The notes beneath the pieces were generated by a model that was given only the letters and a program-made list of their open reading frames with translations, had not been told where the DNA came from and ran no database searches. The position numbers and the translations under genes were made by a program. A stretch of 5,761 nucleotides of DNA from Candidatus Omnitrophota bacterium (GTDB lineage Bacteria > Omnitrophota > Gorgyraeia > Zapsychrales > JANLHA01): the NCBI GenBank assembly GCA_023247815.1, contig JAHFFS010000105.1, positions 1 through 5,761 on the forward strand, in the 5' to 3' direction. Below are positions 1 through 5,761 of the stretch, in pieces. How positions within the stretch are numbered: the stretch's first letter is position 1; the number at the start of each line of letters is the position of its first letter.

Positions 1-3000
1 TCATATCGTTTTGATTCCTGCTGTCTTCCAAAGTCGCCTTGGTGATATGAATACGAAAGATCAACTCACCGCCTTCTTCGACATAGTTCGATACTTCTAA
101 CGGCCCTCGTCCTTTTGATCCATCACTGACCACCGGGAACGTTCGAGAATCGCCTAAGTCGACGACCACCACTTCAACCCGCGCGCTTGTATATTGCCCC
201 TGATATTCTTTAGGCAGATAACGATTGACGATCAACTGATTTTCTAACGCTGTCAGCAGGACATTGTGATTGCGTTGCTGTAAGTAAGAATCAAAACCCT
301 TGATATCAAAAGTCATCAGCGACGGGTATCCGTTTTCCGCGGGTTTCAAGGATAATACCGGAACGATCCTTCCGATTTCATCATTCAAAACCACGGCGTT
401 GGGATTGGTGCCGTCGTAGCTCAGACTGACACTCGTTTGCCCGTCCTGCCGCGCCTTGAGCATGGCCTCGAAAACCAATTGCAAACTTAAACTTTGCCCC
501 TGAACCGTCGAATCCACGGCCATGTAGGGAATATTGCCAAAATCATCGATCACAATGTAACCGACGATTTGACCATTTTTATCTTTAGCAAATAAACAAT
601 TGTCCAATCGCGCTATGACATTCCCGTTATTTGCTGACTGGCCAGTGTTTTGGTTGATGACTAGAATCGCGGTAATGGCCTCAATATTTTCAACAGCAGA
701 TAACGCAACGATATTAAAATCATCATTCTCTAAGACCTCGCTTATTTTCTTGGCCGTATTCTCGTCGGTATTCCGCGGTGGATGATCAATGACAACTTTC
801 AAAACCCCTTGGCTTGCGGGTTGGCCGCTTTCAAGATTGTAATCCGCCAGCGGCTTAACACGATCGGCTTTATTGGGATCGGCGTTGTCCTCATAAGCCG
901 CCTCAATCGCGGCCCAGATCGTATCCATGTCCTCTTCGTTTAAGTCGGTGCCGATCATCTTCATGGCCCCAAGACCACGGCCGCGGGGTAACTCGGTGCC
1001 AGCTCGGCGAACATTCAATTCTTTGACGATATCAGAAATAACCGGAATACGCGAATCCAGTCGTTGTGCCCCTTGGAGATTTTGGTATTGAGTCCGTTCT
1101 ATTTGAGTAATGGTGTTGTCTCTGGTCTTCGCGGTGAGAACATAGATACGTGTCACGGCCTCGATGAGCAAAAATATCCGCTCCCCTTTATAAGCATTGC
1201 TTCCAAACAGCATAATCGAAAGGACTTCCCAATCAATGATGGTTCTGGGGAGCAGCTCCGCCGCATCAAACAGCGCCTTGCCGCTGGCATAGCGGGTTTT
1301 GACGTCATTATCGACAATTGTCTCTGCGGTTGAAATGTTAAGAAGCTGATTGCGGATATAAGCATAGATACTGGCATAGATCATTTCATTGCGATTTAAC
1401 GGGCCGCGAATCAAAATGAGACCACCGGGTAACTCAAGCGAGGCCGATTGATTAGCGCTCACTTGATCATTTTTAGGTACCCGGCTGACCAAGATCGTGA
1501 ATACCTTTTCACTGACTGATATTCCTACACCATCAATTCGTATGGATGAGTAGGAATACTGCTCAAGCGCTGCCACAGCCCGGTTGAACCGCGCTTCATT
1601 AACCGGATTTTTGATGTCCAGCTCGTCGAGAAAGGCGATCAAGCCATCCCGCGCTTCTTTTGTTTGGGAAGCAGCCAAGATATCAATCGCTTTAAGAACA
1701 GTGTCTTCATTTCCACTCTGCAAAGCGGATATAACAACACTGATCGGCGCGGTCTGAAGCGAGATCACTCTTTCTTCAAAAACCGCACCGGTTGGACTCA
1801 AAATGCGGGCCAATACAACTTTTCCCCCCAATACGTTCACCTCAACTTCTCTTCGAGGATACTCAGGCATAGTTATCCACGCTGGATCGTTTTCATTAAG
1901 CCCAATCCGCAATTCTCCATTCTCATCGGTAAACACACCTCTCAACGTCACCTGATTCAAGGCGGCAAACCTCTGCGGATCATAGTTGCCAAAAGTGACA
2001 TCGATCCATTTTTGATCTTTGTCATACACCCGTACTGCTGGCAACGACAGATCAGATCCAAGCTGTCGGACCAAGCGAAGACGAACCGCCTCACGGCCGG
2101 TCTGCGTTGTAATGATCTCTCGAACAATCACCTTAAATTCTTCTGGATCAGTGACGGTTCCATCGGTAAACATCCGCATGCTTGCCGGATCTTTGCCAAG
2201 CCGTTGGGCAAAGGCCTCGACGCTGCCAGCCTCATCCATCGCCATAAAATAAAGTTCAACACTCGCGCCATACGCCCCGCGGGGGATCGCATTAGCTAAT
2301 TCAGCTCTTTGATTCCCATCCCATCCCATAGTCACCGCAACCTGATAAACCACTTCTTTACTTAAATTTTCTCCTTTATAACTGATGATCGATCCGTTCT
2401 CATCGTATTCAAGAATGATATTTCCTTCCTTGACCTTGCCATCATTACCAACAAACACATAGTGGATCAAACGCATCCGGCCATTTTGATCACGAATCAT
2501 TGTCAGTGGACCATTGGATTCGATTGTCACGCTGGGAGTATGTTCCCCTAATTCCCAATACCCAATGGTCGATTGACTAACACCTAAAAGATTTCCCAGG
2601 TCATCTTGCGTATAGCCGCTGACGATCCGGACAATTCGTAATCGTTCACCAATCGATTGAGTTTTGGCAAGCACACTAGCTAAAGGCTCTTTAAGATACA
2701 AAACTGATGCCTCCACATTAAGAGCCCTGGCAAATTTCACTATGAATTTAGGATCAAATCTGGATGGCGATACTTTAGGGTCTTCCCATCTTGATGTCGT
2801 CCCAGAAATCTCACCGATCGCCGCGTCCAGATTCGGCTGACTTAACCCACGAACCCGTCGCATTAACCGTAACCGTTCGGCAATGGGGGACAAAAGCGTA
2901 TCCTGGATAGCCTCTTCCAGAAATTTACCGGTAATAATCAGCGCTGGATCCTCAATCCCATAAACTTTTGCAAGGATAAGGACATCATTACCCGTTAATT

Positions 3001-5761
3001 CTTGATTACTCTCCAGCTTTTGGACCTTGGCAAGAGACATCCCCGGAGGACTGATTGCTTTGGTACGATCACTGAGTTGTTTTAATGTGAATCCATAAGA
3101 CAACCGTAAAAATCGTAGTCTTTTTTGCGTAGTAGGGATCTGTCTTAAGATGATGTCGCGTTCCTCATCAGTAAATCCGCCTTGAGATAATTGATCAATG
3201 ATGGCCGTTTGTTCTCTAAGCGCGGCTGTATAAACTTCATCAGCTAATTTTATGGCCTTATCGCGCTCCTCTTCGCTGATCACGCCGATGACAAAAGCTT
3301 CCCTCAATTCATTCTTCTTAGTTTCGGTATTGTCGATCAGTTCGGTTAAATAAACCAGATACGCCGTTTGTGTTTCTGGTGTCTGCCGCTGTAAAGTGTA
3401 TGCGGTTAAGCTGGAGAGAAGCTGATCACCGTCCTCCAAATCCGCTTCCCGCAGGACCGCCTGCAAATGGTCGTAGCCTAAAACCTGGCGGTCTAATTCG
3501 TGTTTGATCCCCGCAACGATGTTGACTATCTGATTACTGGCGATACTGTCGTCGTAAAATTTCTTGGACATCGAAATCCGCAGGACCAAATCACCATTGG
3601 CATCCACTTGATATTCGGAGAAAATCACCGGGCCTCGATTCTTTGCTCCTGCACTCACCGTCGGAAAGATGCTGTTTCCGTCTAAGTCAACCACCGCAAT
3701 ATCAACAAGGGCTTTTTGATGATTTTGATAAGCCTTCGGTAAACGATTCTGCGGGACTTCTAAATTCTTCAGCACATCCAATAATTCCTGCCATTCGGAA
3801 TCGATGGTATCGGGCTGGCCTGCCAGTCGGGGCGCGCGGGAAGCGATCCGCGTTTGAATCGCGTCCATGATGGTGTCGTCGTTTCCAAGAGACCGCACCT
3901 TGCCCGCTGCCTCGGCCTGATCCACCCGGCTACTCATCGCCGTCAAATCATCGCTGTTATACTCTGTACCCAACGATTTCTTGGTCATGATGATTCCCGC
4001 GTCTCTAAACAGATCGGAATTGATCGGAAGCAGGCCGTGCAGCATCAGGACAATATCACCCACATTCACATTCGGATTAACCTGTTGCAGATCATTGATC
4101 AATTGCGTGATACTCTCTCCCTTTTTCAGTAAACTGATTTGCAGATAATCATGGGGCTTAAGCGCCTCGCCACGGAGTTTGAGCGACAACTCGATCAGCT
4201 GCGCTCCCTGCCAATCCCATTTGGCGGCCATGAGGTAAAAAAGATTGTCCGCGACGAGATTTCTGGTAATGGCGGCGACCAATTCACTGACCGGTATCCC
4301 AAGCTCGTCGGCAAAAACCTCTGGGGAACCTTGTTCGGTTGTTTCTCTGATGAGTTGCTGCAGATGCTCCCGATGGGAAGCCATCGTCTGTACAAATTCG
4401 AAATAGATGAGGACCGCATTGGTAACCTCTTCACCCACATCCCCGCCATTGAGAGCGCTCGCCATCTGCTCGTCATCAACCTCAATCAACTGGGCAAAAA
4501 TTTTGCTGTCCCCATCGCTATAAATATCGATAAAGGCCATCAGCAGCATCTGTCGGGTCGAAGGGTCATTCAGTAATCCGGTCATGGCCGCCTGAGTATA
4601 TTGATAAAAGAAATACGCGGAACCATTAACTCGCGGTTTCAGCAGATTGACTAAAGCCTTTGCGCCGGCCAAAGAACCTTGACGAACACCTTGGGCATAG
4701 CCATCCACCACCGCTTTATCAAAATCACTGATCGGATCATTACGCGTTTCTGGGCTGTTGAATCCTCTTAAGATCACGCTGACCTGCTGCGCGTTAACGG
4801 GAAGGAAAAGATCGGCAATCGCTTTAACAAAAGCTTGCGCGATCTGATACGGCGTGAAGGTTGGATCACTCATAAATTTCTTGGTGACGTAAATGGTCAA
4901 AGGATTGTTGGGATTAAGACTGTTGAGCGGAAGATGGGCTAACACCATTTTCCCGGACAGATCCGTGCCGGTTAAAAACCCCGGACTTTCCCACGATCCG
5001 TCATTCGGTCTGGTGTCAACGACAATGATTTTCGCGCTGTTAAACCGGTTTAAGATATCGGTCATGGCAAAATTTCTGATCGCCTCATTGATGTCTAATC
5101 CATCCGGTATTTTTCCTTGGCTTAAAATATTTAAAATCTGCTGTTTGACTTCGGGCTCAAGCTCCTGCTTAGCACCCTGCGGCAAAGCGTTGATGTATTG
5201 ATCGATGAACTCATTGTCTTGCGATATCTCGGCAGGACTATTTTTGACTTCCAGTGCCCGCAAATACTTTGCTATGGCCGTAGCATCCATGTCCCCTTTC
5301 GCGTAAACCTCAACCCAGGGTGCGAGGAACTGCGCTCTTAACGACGGGGTTTCCGGGATGATATACGACAACGAATTTCCAATCAATTGATGGGTGTGCC
5401 GCCATATGACAGCCTGATCCACGATTTTATTGACCAAAATCCGGCCAACGATGCGATGGGCGTCTTCAATGTTAAGGACCGGGATAACTCCTACCTCTTC
5501 TTTTTCATTTTTATAGGTTTGTAAAGCTGTTTCCAATTCAAGGGTCGAAATGCTTTTGCTACGAACCGCATCACTAAAAATATAATACAGACCAAATGGC
5601 TCGGGGTTCGCGAAGACCCGATTAAACACATCCGCAGCTAAAGATCGAGCGCCATACCTTATTTTCTGCCAGGTCAGGATAATCTGCGCCGGGGATTCTT
5701 TACCGGTGGAATCAAAAATCCGGCTGACGGCCGCTAAAACCGCGTTTAAATCCCCGCCTTC
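1..5761 (-). CDS. Giant multidomain protein, internal fragment (both ends missing)
   Basis: One reading frame stays open across the entire window: 1920 sense codons with no stop, checked codon by codon. Neither the start nor the stop is present; the first in-window ATG (5288-5290, residue 158) lies well inside continuous coding sequence and is not proposed as the start. In order, the protein shows a helical region, a repeated alpha/beta module (copies A, B, C, perhaps D), three XRE-type helix-turn-helix domains, a strand-rich part, a short HEAT-like pair and a GNAT-like domain. I see no signal peptide, which would lie outside the window, and no convincing transmembrane segment. There is a single cysteine (residue 1722). 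I do not recognise the full-length protein and assign no overall function. The architecture recalls giant genes of Candidatus Omnitrophota, which is inference. The open frame is near certain; that it is one translated protein is highly likely. Confidence 0.95.
2..259 (-). repeat. Divergent alpha/beta module, copy C, cut by the window edge
   Basis: Residues 1835-1920. It aligns with copy B: helix LLTALENQL with LLDVLKNLE, RYLPKEYQ with NRLPKAYQ, strand VEVVVVDLGD with VDIAVVDLDG, FPVVSDGSKGRGP with FPTVSAGAKNRGP, strand GELIFRIHITK with GDLVLRISMSK, and LEDS with YDDS. The shared blocks are in the same order with only about one residue of length difference, so common descent is well supported. 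The DNA is much less similar, which points to an old duplication. The window ends about where copy B enters the helix that carries HELDR, so the corresponding part of copy C would lie just past the left edge. Confidence 0.7.
362..721 (-). other. GNAT acetyltransferase-like domain, degenerate acetyl-CoA loop
   Basis: Residues 1681-1800. The GNAT order is visible: strand and turn NGQIVGYIVIDDFGNIPYMA, V-D-S (1749-1751), the acetyl-CoA pyrophosphate loop position QGQSLS (1754-1759), a long helix LQLVFEAMLKARQDG, strand TSVSLSYDG, then NPNA (1786-1789) followed by VVLNDEIGRIV. The family has V-x-P-x-x-(Q/R)-G-x-G-x-(G/A)-x-x-L, and later N-x-x-A-x-x-x-Y-x-x-x-G-F. Here both loop glycines after the first are serine, and the Y and F near the end are changed. 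The fold is therefore likely, but acetyl-CoA binding is doubtful. GNAT enzymes are usually free-standing proteins of about 150-200 residues; here the domain is embedded in a giant chain. It carries the protein's only visible cysteine (1722). Confidence 0.62.
722..1621 (-). other. Unassigned region, with a possible weak module copy D
   Basis: Residues 1381-1680. Residues 1405-1480 show a helix (AVAALEQYS just before), a strand (SIRIDGVGISV), a variable stretch, a second strand (GGLILIRGPL) and an amphipathic helix (YASIYAYIRNQLL), the same order as module copies A-C but with little shared identity. The rest is helical and mixed, including ELLPRTIIDWEVLSIMLFG and an Arg/Gly-rich turn, ELPRGRGLGAMKMIG. 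The last part (LKVVIDHPPRNTDENTAKK) leads into the GNAT-like domain and may be its first strand and helix. No catalytic signature was found, and copy D should be treated as a suggestion. Confidence 0.35.
1622..1738 (-). other. Short HEAT-like helical pair
   Basis: Residues 1342-1380. VVISALQSGNEDTVLKAIDI, then LAASQTKEARDGLIAFLDEL, follows the HEAT/PBS-lyase-type pattern: L-x-S-G-(N/D)-x-x-x-V-x-x-A-I-x-x-L-A, a short loop, then a second helix ending in L-x-x-x-L. Such repeats normally occur in series as protein-binding solenoids; only one unit is visible here. A single unit is weak evidence, and an ordinary helical hairpin is the main alternative. Confidence 0.3.
1739..2116 (-). other. Unassigned mixed region, mostly beta-like
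   Basis: Residues 1216-1341. After a short helix (GREAVRLRLVRQLG) the sequence becomes strand-like with Asp/Gly/Asn turns: LPAVRVYDKDQKWIDVTFG, NQVTLRGVFTDENGELRIGL, REVEVNVLGGKVVLARIL, GAVFEERVISLQ. This suggests one or two small beta domains, perhaps immunoglobulin-like or another sandwich, but no signature residue allows a family call. No cysteines or metal-ligand clusters are present. Confidence 0.4.
2117..2236 (-). other. Possible fourth, decayed XRE-like stretch
   Basis: Residues 1176-1215. The text SVEAFAQRLGKDPASMRMFT, then DGTVTDPEEF, can be laid over the XRE core without gaps: SVEAFAQRLG as helix 2 and KDPASMRMFTDG as turn plus recognition helix, followed by D-P-E-E-F...I-V-R-E-I as the next helix. 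The usual Trp-Glu is replaced by Phe-Thr and the recognition helix has two Met residues. It sits about 115 residues after domain 3 and is followed by AVRLRLVRQLG (near residue 1225), which resembles XRE helix 1. It may be a degraded copy or a chance helical match; I favour a degraded copy only weakly. Confidence 0.3.
2237..2521 (-). other. Strand-rich region after the helix-turn-helix array
   Basis: Residues 1081-1175. The start reads as short strands separated by Asn/Gly/Asp turns: LTMIRDQNGRMRLIHYVFVG, NDGKVKEGNIILEYDENG, SIISYKGENL. This is typical of beta-hairpin or beta-sandwich structure. A mixed segment follows (VVYQVAVTMGWDGNQRAELA, then YGASVELYFMAMDEAG). No recognised family signature is present. 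It directly follows the truncated third helix-turn-helix domain, so the junction near position 2522 may mark the joining of two unrelated segments. Confidence 0.4.
2522..2659 (-). other. XRE/Cro-type helix-turn-helix domain 3, C-terminal helices missing
   Basis: Residues 1035-1080. This is the clearest of the three: GERLRIVRIVSGYTQDDLG, LLGVSQSTIGYWELGEHTPS. GYTQDDLGNLLGV is helix 2 with the turn, SQSTIGYWELG (1062-1072) is the recognition helix, and the YWE-x-G...P ending is the classic family signature. After HTPSV the sequence switches to strand-like text (TIESNGPLTMIRDQNG) with no sign of the two closing helices normally ending in L-A-x-x-L-x-V. The domain is therefore cut short after its recognition helix, probably by an old rearrangement within the gene, while the reading frame was kept. 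DNA binding by a domain lacking its last helices would be doubtful. Confidence 0.85.
2684..2893 (-). other. XRE/Cro-type helix-turn-helix domain 2
   Basis: Residues 957-1026. Helix 1 is AERLRLMRRVRGLSQ, followed by PNLDAAIGEISGTTSRWEDP, in which residues 986-995 (SGTTSRWEDP) would be the recognition helix, then the closing helices with FIVKFARALNVEASVLYL. ERLRxxRxxxGLSQ and the final FARALNVEASxLY match the XRE family pattern closely. The usual Gly after Trp-Glu is replaced (W-E-D-P), and the region after it (SPSRFDPKF) is somewhat altered. It begins only about 12 residues after domain 1 ends. The RLR motif of helix 1 is 82 residues from that of domain 1 and 77 from that of domain 3, so the three form a regular tandem series. 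Confidence 0.72.
2930..3136 (-). other. XRE/Cro-type helix-turn-helix domain 1
   Basis: Residues 876-944. Helix 1 is QKRLRFLRLSYGFT, followed by LKQLSDRTKAI (helix 2), a longer than usual turn (SPPGM), the likely recognition helix SLAKVQKLES (909-918), and a C-terminal helix pair with the usual LAKVYGI pattern (NDVLILAKVYGIEDPALI). This is the layout of the phage-repressor (XRE, HTH_3) family, whose members bind operator DNA, usually as dimers. The turn between helices 2 and 3 is a few residues longer than typical, and the Trp/Tyr-Glu-x-Gly end of the recognition helix is reduced to KLESNQ. The fold is likely; DNA binding is uncertain. It is the first of three consecutive domains of the same type. 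Confidence 0.72.
3137..3448 (-). other. Charged helical linker with a repeated EERD motif
   Basis: Residues 772-875, between module copy B and the first helix-turn-helix domain. It is strongly helical and charged (for example ELIDNTETKKNELREAF). A short motif occurs twice, 35 residues apart: GVISEEERDKAI (from residue 826) and GGFTDEERDIIL (from 861). The pattern Gly-x-(Ile/Phe)-(Ser/Thr)-acidic-Glu-Glu-Arg-Asp resembles the SHOCT-type short helical motif (G-I-I-T-x-E-E-F), which in other proteins serves as an oligomerisation or linker element. The similarity is short and the assignment is tentative. The second copy ends only a few residues before helix 1 of the first XRE domain. Confidence 0.4.
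3449..3784 (-). repeat. Divergent alpha/beta module, copy B, with HELDR...H motif
   Basis: Residues 660-771. This is the most complete copy of the repeated module: a helix (ELLDVLKNL), NRLPKAYQ, a strand (VDIAVVDLDG), FPTVSAGAKNRGP, a second strand (GDLVLRISMSKKF), and a helix running into HELDRQVLGYDH (residues 754-765). It aligns well with copy C at the other end of the window: NRLPKAYQ with RYLPKEYQ, VVDL with VVDL, FPTVSAGAKNRGP with FPVVSDGSKGRGP, and LVLRISMSK with LIFRIHITK. The strand-then-HE helix resembles the metzincin zinc-protease arrangement (HExxHxxGxxH), but the second His is replaced by Arg and the Gly and last His are one residue late. A decayed or non-catalytic metal-binding fold is possible. 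Existence of the repeat is well supported; function is not. Confidence 0.65.
3785..4762 (-). other. Long unassigned helical region
   Basis: Residues 334-659. The sequence reads as a series of amphipathic helices, such as AAMTGLLNDPSTRQMLLMAF, a region beginning NAVLIYFEFVQTMASHREHL, and FADELGIPVSELVAAITRN (from about residue 483). The last has the look of a helix-turn-helix (A-x-x-L-G-I-P-x-x-x-L), but no flanking DNA-binding fold can be made out. Around residues 539-579 the text LLKKGESITQLINDL then NPNVNVGDIVLML loosely recalls a LysM repeat but is too short and imperfect to call. No active-site signature is visible. It could be a solenoid-like scaffold between the module copies; this is only a guess from helix content. 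Confidence 0.45.
4763..5053 (-). repeat. Divergent alpha/beta module, copy A
   Basis: Residues 237-333. The order is a helix end, a hydrophobic strand (AKIIVVDT), a glycine/proline-rich variable loop, a second strand with a KKF end (LTIYVTKKF), then an amphipathic helix (YQIAQAFVKAIADLF). The same order occurs in copy B, where IAVVDL, LVLRISMSKKF and NQIVNIVAGIKHELDR occupy the equivalent places. Copy A keeps the strand/KKF/QI/helix pattern but has no His-Glu pair in the helix, so any metal site of copy B would be absent. Similarity to B is weak and judged by eye, supported by order of elements more than by identity. Function unknown. Confidence 0.4.
5054..5761 (-). other. Unassigned, mainly helical N-side region of the giant protein
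   Basis: These are residues 1-236. The stretch looks mostly alpha-helical with mixed charge, for example around TLELETALQTYKNEKEE (from about residue 73) and AIAKYLRALEVKNSPAEIS (from about 161). A segment near residues 98-125 (AHRIVGRILVNKIVDQ, then WRHTHQ) is rich in basic and aromatic residues but matches no motif I know. No catalytic signature, membrane segment or repeat is evident. Its right boundary is the window edge, so it may be the tail of a domain that starts outside. No function is proposed. Confidence 0.5.

Noticed and set aside
1064..1333. Overlapping short open frames on the plus strand and in another minus-strand frame
   Set aside because: Both overlap continuous coding sequence of the giant gene and lack motifs or neighbours that would support them.
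1664..2299. 211-residue open frame on the plus strand
   Set aside because: It lies exactly in the codon register antisense to the giant gene. Its stops would need TTA, CTA or TCA codons in the minus-strand gene, which are sparse there, so an antisense open frame is expected. Its translation shows no recognisable domain, while the minus strand reads as folded protein with adjoining domains.
4025..4147. LysM-like text (LLKKGESITQLINDL ... NPNVNVGDIVLML)
   Set aside because: The K-G-E-S-I opening and the N-P...G-D-I ending recall LysM, but the middle is too short for the usual helix pair and the key Asp-Thr-Leu is missing.
4262..4321. Helix-turn-helix-like segment FADELGIPVSELVAAITRN
   Set aside because: The A-x-x-L-G-I-P-x-x-x-L pattern is suggestive, but no preceding helix 1 or closing helices fit, unlike the three XRE domains further along. 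Kept only as a note in the helical region.
4139..4576. 145-residue open frame on the plus strand
   Set aside because: Same antisense register as the giant gene and no recognisable motif; treated as a shadow.
5288..5290. First in-window ATG of the giant frame as a possible translation start
   Set aside because: The frame is open and protein-like for 157 codons before it up to the window edge, so the real start is most likely outside the window.
1..5761. Intergenic elements: promoters, terminators, RNA genes, CRISPR, insertion sequences
   Set aside because: The whole window is coding in one frame. I saw no direct-repeat array, terminal inverted repeats or RNA-like structure that would justify a call.

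Overview
The whole window is the inside of one very large protein-coding gene on the minus strand. Read from position 5761 down to position 2, the frame gives 1920 consecutive sense codons with no stop. I checked this codon by codon: no in-frame complement of TAA, TAG or TGA occurs. The gene enters through the right edge and leaves through the left edge, so neither start nor stop is visible and the full protein is longer than 1920 residues. All positions called 'residue n' are numbered from the right edge of the window (residue 1 = bases 5759-5761). No intergenic gap, RNA gene, promoter, terminator, mobile element or CRISPR array is visible. The plus-strand open frames are antisense shadows of this gene.

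Layout in protein order (right to left in the window): an unassigned mostly helical region (residues 1-236); a divergent alpha/beta module, copy A (237-333); a long helical region of unknown role (334-659); module copy B, with a HELDR...H motif (660-771); a charged helical linker with a short repeated EERD motif (772-875); three tandem XRE/Cro-type helix-turn-helix domains (876-944, 957-1026, 1035-1080); a strand-rich region with a fourth, decayed XRE-like stretch (1081-1341); a short HEAT-like helical pair (1342-1380); an unassigned region with a possible weak module copy D (1381-1680); a GNAT acetyltransferase-like domain with a degenerate acetyl-CoA loop (1681-1800); and module copy C (1835-1920), cut by the window edge just before the point matching the HELDR motif.

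The organism is probably an uncultured bacterium of moderate GC content. A giant, unbroken, low-similarity gene carrying scattered and partly decayed enzymatic and DNA-binding domains fits what is known of Candidatus Omnitrophota (formerly OP3/Omnitrophica), which encodes some of the largest predicted bacterial proteins. This is an inference from gene style only; other lineages with giant genes cannot be excluded.

The most notable point is the combination. XRE repressor-type domains and a GNAT fold are normally small cytoplasmic proteins, yet here they sit inside one giant chain beside repeated modules, with only one cysteine in 1920 residues and no visible membrane segment. I do not recognise a described system with this architecture.
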